Shown: piece by piece, positions 6,699 through 7,346 of the stretch | How positions within the stretch are numbered: position 1 is the stretch's first letter | How the letters are laid out: every line of letters begins with the position of its first letter | Assembly (NCBI GenBank): GCA_016927125.1 | Contig: JAFGNG010000188.1 | Location: forward strand, 1-7,346 | Length of the DNA: 7,346 nt | Direction of reading: 5' to 3' | Source: Planctomycetota bacterium | GTDB lineage: Bacteria; Planctomycetota; SZUA-567; JAFGNG01 | The notes under the pieces: model-generated | Databases searched by the model: none | What the model saw: only the letters and a program-made list of their open reading frames with translations | What the model was told of the DNA's origin: nothing | Translations under genes and position numbers: made by a program

Positions 6699-6702
6699 CC
6701 TC
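6699..6702 (-). promoter_or_regulatory. Ribosome binding site deciding the argD start
   Basis: GAGG with a 9-nt A-rich spacer to ATG at 6689. The competing GTG (6704-6702) overlaps this element and has only A/T-rich sequence upstream, so the ATG, five codons later, is preferred. Confidence 0.5.
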
Positions 6703-6737
6703 ACTTTAATCAGCTTTTCTGGTCCTATGATTTTTTA

Positions 6738-6761
6738 CCGGCAGCATCGCCCGCCTGCCGG
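6738..6761 (-). other. Intercistronic hairpin between argB and argD
   Basis: In the 79-bp argB-argD gap, CCGGCAG (6761-6755) and CTGCCGG (6744-6738) form a perfect 7-bp G+C-rich stem with a 10-nt loop. On the transcribed strand it is followed by TAAAAAATC, not a T-run, so it should not terminate transcription by itself. It may protect or separate the argB and argD parts of the mRNA, or fold as part of a longer structure. No ARG-box-like site was recognised in the gap. Confidence 0.45.
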
Positions 6762-6768
6762 GAAATAA

Positions 6769-7346
6769 TTAATGCACAATCTCGGTGCCGACGCCCCGCT
6801 TGGTAAAGATCTCCAGCAAGAGCGCGTGCGGCTGGTAGCCGCTGACAATATGCGCCTTGCCAATGCCTGCGGAGATCCCATGGATACAGGCTTCCACCTT
6901 GGGGATCATCCCCCCGGAAATAATGCCTTGCGCGATTAAACTTTCCACTTCCCCCTTCTTCAAAGAGGAATAGATACTGTCCGGTTTTTTTTCATCCTGT
7001 AAAATTCCCATAGTGTCGGAGAGGAAAACCAGCTTCGCGGCGTGCAGCTCTCCGGCGATAAAAGCGCTGGCCGTATCGCCATTAATGTTGTAGTGTGTCC
7101 CGCTGCCGTCGGCGGCCACCGCTACCGGCGCCACCAGCGGCACAATCTTGTCGGCAAGCAATTGGTTCACCTGTTCGGCCTTGATTCCCACCGGCTCGCC
7201 CACGCACTGCAGGTCGACCTCCGGGTATTGCGGCAGGGTCTTCTTCTCCGCTTGCAGGAAGCCCTGGTCCCGGCCGTTGAGAAGTTCAGCCTTAGCGCCG
7301 ATTGTGCGCATGATCTCCTTCAGCTCATTGCCGATTTCATCGATCA
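6769..7346 (-). CDS. argB: Acetylglutamate kinase, 5' part missing
   Basis: ArgB phosphorylates N-acetylglutamate, the second and often feedback-controlled step of arginine synthesis. The reading frame runs open to the right window edge (191 residues visible, about 100 N-terminal residues missing), so the internal ATG at 7311 is not the start. Recognisable amino-acid-kinase segments are IVPLVAPVAVAADG, YNINGDTASAF (N-acetylglutamate site, usually YNINADTAAG), LVFLSDTMGILQD (usually LTDVPGVL), IISGGMIPKVEAC and PHALLLEIFTKRGVGTEI near the C-terminus. The segment that is usually SGKDG-like reads NGRDQGF, somewhat divergent. Whether the enzyme carries the extra N-terminal helix linked to arginine inhibition cannot be judged, because that region is outside the window. 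Order argB-argD-argF on one strand supports the assignment. The stop is TAA, 79 bp before argD. Confidence 0.95.
   Translation of the reverse strand, partial: IDEIGNELKEIMRTIGAKAELLNGRDQGFLQAEKKTLPQYPEVDLQCVGEPVGIKAEQVNQLLADKIVPLVAPVAVAADGSGTHYNINGDTASAFIAGELHAAKLVFLSDTMGILQDEKKPDSIYSSLKKGEVESLIAQGIISGGMIPKVEACIHGISAGIGKAHIVSGYQPHALLLEIFTKRGVGTEIVH

Noticed and set aside
5478..6704. GTG at 6704 as the argD start
   Set aside because: It overlaps the GAGG that serves the ATG at 6689 and has no purine-rich site upstream. The five extra residues add nothing family-like.
5526..6806. A 426-codon open frame on the plus strand opposite argD, with similar long frames at 201-1313 (opposite lepA) and 4603-5517 (opposite argF)
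   Set aside because: Each is in codon register with the sense gene, so its stops could come only from sense TTA, CTA or TCA codons, which are rare here. The translations lack recognisable domains, while the minus-strand frames are textbook enzymes. They are composition artefacts.
6769..7311. A complete 180-residue argB-like gene starting at the ATG at 7311
   Set aside because: The frame continues upstream to the window edge with acetylglutamate-kinase-like sequence, and about 100 N-terminal residues of the family would otherwise be missing. The gene is cut by the window, not naturally short.

Overview
The window is a compact bacterial chromosome segment. It is G+C-rich (by eye in the upper fifties per cent), and every real gene lies on the minus strand. 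In transcription order, from right to left, the genes are: argB (5' end cut off by the window edge), argD, argF, an HD-GYP domain gene, then a 113-bp gap, then rph, rdgB, a ROK-family glucokinase gene (glk) and lepA (3' end cut off). I see no RNA gene, mobile element, integrase, CRISPR array or attachment site. Strong purine-rich ribosome binding sites precede most starts, which marks this as an ordinary bacterium. The flavour of ArgD (residues FPGWG near the N-terminus) and of LepA and the ROK kinase suggests something in or near the Planctomycetota/Verrucomicrobiota/Kiritimatiellota/Omnitrophota assemblage. This is an impression from memory, not a search, and should be held loosely.

Right half (about 4526-7346): three consecutive arginine biosynthesis genes. 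ArgB phosphorylates N-acetylglutamate, ArgD aminates the semialdehyde to N-acetylornithine, and ArgF carbamoylates ornithine to citrulline. The steps between (semialdehyde formation by ArgC, deacetylation by ArgJ or ArgE) are not encoded here and may lie upstream. argD and argF overlap by the four bases ATGA. A 24-nt intercistronic hairpin lies between argB and argD. ArgF is unusual in carrying Asp where the family has the hallmark Cys of the HCLPAHRG motif.

Middle (3479-4525): a TTG-initiated gene 38 bp after argF. It encodes a degenerate receiver domain fused to an apparently intact HD-GYP phosphodiesterase domain, so a predicted cyclic-di-GMP hydrolase seems to be co-transcribed with the arginine genes. 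A modest intrinsic terminator follows it directly.

Left half (1-3365): a second tight set of genes. RNase PH (tRNA 3'-end trimming), the RdgB/HAM1 non-canonical NTP pyrophosphatase, a ROK glucokinase and the ribosomal GTPase LepA (EF4) are joined by gaps of 17 and 5 bp and a 34-bp overlap. The leader before rph holds an 18-bp perfect palindrome and an adjacent 10-bp palindrome, the best regulatory candidates in the window.

Overall this is largely ordinary housekeeping and biosynthetic sequence. I found no convincing undescribed system. The points worth a second look are the Asp-for-Cys change in ArgF, the pseudo-receiver HD-GYP protein attached to the arginine operon, the palindromes before rph, and the shortened, atypical N-terminus of RNase PH.
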